Assembly (NCBI GenBank): GCA_903960725.1
Contig: CAJCBY010000164.1
Location: 1-5,828, forward strand
Length of the DNA: 5,828 nt
Origin: an uncultured Cytophagaceae bacterium
GTDB taxonomy: Bacteria; Bacteroidota; Bacteroidia; Cytophagales; Spirosomataceae
Direction of reading: 5' to 3'
Made by a program: the position numbers and the translations under genes. Every line of letters begins with the position of its first letter. Within the stretch, counting starts at the first letter, position 1. Below are positions 4,393 through 5,828 of the stretch, one piece after another. Under the pieces are notes generated by a model. That model did no database searches and was not told the DNA's origin. It saw nothing but the letters and a program-made list of their open reading frames with translations.

Positions 4393-4423
4393 CAAAAGTA
4401 AGCCAAATGGATTAAAACGCAAA
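4393..4423 (-). promoter_or_regulatory. Bacteroidota-type promoter of tRNA-Thr
   Basis: On the minus strand TTTG (complement of 4420-4423) is followed after 19 bases by TACTTTTG (complement of 4393-4400), a perfect match to the Bacteroidota sigma -7 box TAnnTTTG with a standard -33 TTG element. Transcription would begin near 4386-4388, leaving a leader of about 7-9 nt before the mature tRNA. The tRNA is therefore transcribed independently of the DUF349 gene, which ends just upstream. Confidence 0.82.
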
Positions 4424-4440
4424 ATATTGATTGAAAAAAA

Positions 4441-5828
4441 TCAATCTTTTTTCAATTTTTCGAGTTCTAATTCCGCTTGAGCAATTTTCTTTTCGACCTC
4501 AGCACGTAGTTTATCCGAGTTTTTAGACTTCGCGAAGAATTCTAAGTTATTGGTTAACACGGCAATATCATTTTCCAGTGCTTGGATTTTCTTACGTGCA
4601 TCTGGCGAAGATGATTTTCTTTCTTCTCCACCTGAATTTGCTTCTGTAGCTAATGATTTTAACTCAAAACCCCAAGCCGCAAGTTGCTCTTTCGGTTGAG
4701 TCTGTGCTAAATCAATTAACGCATTCCACGTAGTACGGAAACTTTCTTGAATCGCTTTCACATCTCTGCGCGGAACGAATCCGATAGCATCCCAAGCCGC
4801 TTTCTTTTGGCCTAAACTAGCAAGAAGGGTAGGATCCTTCAGCATAGCTTCCATTTCGGTTAAGATCGCTTGCTTAGCGACTAAATTCTCATCGAATTCA
4901 ACATCCTTCGCATTCTTTCCTTTTTCGCGGGTTAAATTGAAGTATGCGTCACAAGCTGCCTTGAATTTAGCATAGATTGAATCTTTTTGTTTTTCTGGCA
5001 CGTGACCGATTTCTTTCCACTTTTTCTGTGTTTCGATTACCATCTGGGTCACTTCAGGCGTGATAGTGCCTGTTTCCACAATTCCATTGACTTGGTCAAT
5101 TAACAATTGCTTCGCTGCTAGATTAGCCTTACGCTCTGCATCGATCTTAGAGAAGAATTCACTCTTGTGCTTGAAGAATGTTTTTAAGTCAGACCAAAAA
5201 TTATGACTCACTTCTTTTCCTCCATCACGTGGCAAACCACCCTTTAAATTATTCCATTGCTCTTGAAGCGCTAAAACGGCTTTCGAAGCTTGATTCCAAT
5301 CGCTGATATTTGAGGCTGCGAAACTTGCATAATGCTTCATCAAATCGCCAATCTCGCGCTTAACTTTTAAGTTTTCTTCGAAAACTTGTTTTTGGGCATC
5401 ATTAATAGCTCTTTTTTGTTCGAAAAGCACATCTAGCGATTTCTTTACACGCCCCCAAAGTGACTCATTATCATCTCTGTTTGCTGGTCCGATATGCTTG
5501 TACTCCTCAAAAAGTTCTTCTGCCTCTTTTAATAACTTCTGTAAAGCGCCGCCTTTCGAAATTTCAGCCGCTAAGACCTCTAGTTTAGTGGCGATAACTT
5601 CTTTCGCTTGTAAATTTTTCTTGCGATCTAACTCTAACAACTCGAAGAATATACTTCTGTTGCTGTAGAAGCGATCTACTAAAGCGTGATAACTCTGCCA
5701 AAGCGTTTGATTCATTGGCCCCTGCACACTTCCTAAACCTTTCCATTCTTCTTGAATTTTCTTGAAGGCTTTAAAATTTGCATTCACGTGTGCCGGATCA
5801 GAATTATCATCTGAGTCGACTAAAGTTC
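4441..5828 (-). CDS. DUF349-repeat protein, partial (5' end beyond the window)
   Basis: The frame stays open through the right edge. The GTG at 5787-5785 is an internal valine, preceded by a Ser/Asp-rich stretch (VDSDDNSDPAH), so the true start lies outside the window. About 460 residues are visible. They contain five DUF349-type helical repeats, each marked by an aromatic residue followed by x-x-hydrophobic-G: EEWKGLGSV (about 5745), EEYKHIGPA (5502), EQWNNLKGG (5254), KKWKEIGHV (5018) and AAWDAIGFV (4791). Spacing is roughly 75-83 residues. After a Ser/Gly/Glu linker the protein ends in a predicted coiled coil (KKIQALENDIAVLTNNLEF... to KKLKKD). There is no signal peptide or membrane segment, so it is probably cytoplasmic. 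Long DUF349 proteins of over 600 residues are widespread in Bacteroidota, and their function is not established. The stop is TGA. Confidence 0.9.
   Translation of the reverse strand, partial: TLVDSDDNSDPAHVNANFKAFKKIQEEWKGLGSVQGPMNQTLWQSYHALVDRFYSNRSIFFELLELDRKKNLQAKEVIATKLEVLAAEISKGGALQKLLKEAEELFEEYKHIGPANRDDNESLWGRVKKSLDVLFEQKRAINDAQKQVFEENLKVKREIGDLMKHYASFAASNISDWNQASKAVLALQEQWNNLKGGLPRDGGKEVSHNFWSDLKTFFKHKSEFFSKIDAERKANLAAKQLLIDQVNGIVETGTITPEVTQMVIETQKKWKEIGHVPEKQKDSIYAKFKAACDAYFNLTREKGKNAKDVEFDENLVAKQAILTEMEAMLKDPTLLASLGQKKAAWDAIGFVPRRDVKAIQESFRTTWNALIDLAQTQPKEQLAAWGFELKSLATEANSGGEERKSSSPDARKKIQALENDIAVLTNNLEFFAKSKNSDKLRAEVEKKIAQAELELEKLKKD

Noticed and set aside
4429..4452. Hairpin GATTGA-A6-TCAATC followed by T6, overlapping the DUF349 stop
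   Set aside because: The stem is six mostly A-T pairs around a homopolymer loop. On the plus strand it lies beyond the tRNA with no gene to end, and on the minus strand it lacks a following U-run. Probably chance in AT-rich sequence.

Overview
The window looks like one end of an assembled contig from a member of the Bacteroidota, possibly Cytophagales, although the rank below phylum is a guess. The evidence is AT-rich DNA, a tRNA promoter with a perfect Bacteroidota-type -7 box (TACTTTTG, fitting TAnnTTTG) and upstream TTTG, and little Shine-Dalgarno signal. The gene families are also typical of the phylum: a FISUMP-domain lipoprotein, a multi-repeat DUF349 protein, a septoil-knot (DUF6150-type) protein, and a lipoprotein whose first mature residues fit the Bacteroidota surface-export signal. 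Bases 1-34 are not genomic. They match the Illumina P5/TruSeq adapter with one T missing, so genomic sequence starts at about base 35.

Left arm (34-1513, minus strand): a three-gene toxin-antitoxin operon of HipBST type. It runs from an Xre-family HTH repressor (HipB-like), through a free-standing HipA N-subdomain (HipS-like, overlapping hipB by 26 bp), to a HipA-fold Ser/Thr kinase (HipT-like, starting directly after the hipS stop). The kinase has the SIS motif, the ATP lysine and the catalytic residues. Its apparent stop codon borrows its last base from the adapter, so its true C-terminus is probably missing. Two near-identical 16-bp palindromes lie upstream and flank the likely promoter, and one covers the hipB start codon. 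They are good candidates for autoregulatory operators.

Middle (1714-4265, plus strand): five closely spaced genes, all predicted to act in the envelope or outside the cell. They are a one-pass membrane protein resembling DUF4359, a 65-residue PspC-domain membrane protein, an exported six-repeat protein of the 7(1) septoil-knot type, a DNA/RNA non-specific endonuclease lipoprotein starting at TTG and probably displayed on the cell surface, and a FISUMP-domain lipoprotein. The first four have gaps of 2, 18 and 12 bp and look co-transcribed. The fifth follows a 51-bp AT-rich gap. No shared pathway is known for the set.

Right arm (4275-5828, minus strand): a tRNA-Thr(UGU) gene with its own promoter and an intrinsic terminator that pairs best on the minus strand. 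Beyond it lies the 3' part of a large DUF349-repeat protein gene that runs off the right edge of the window.
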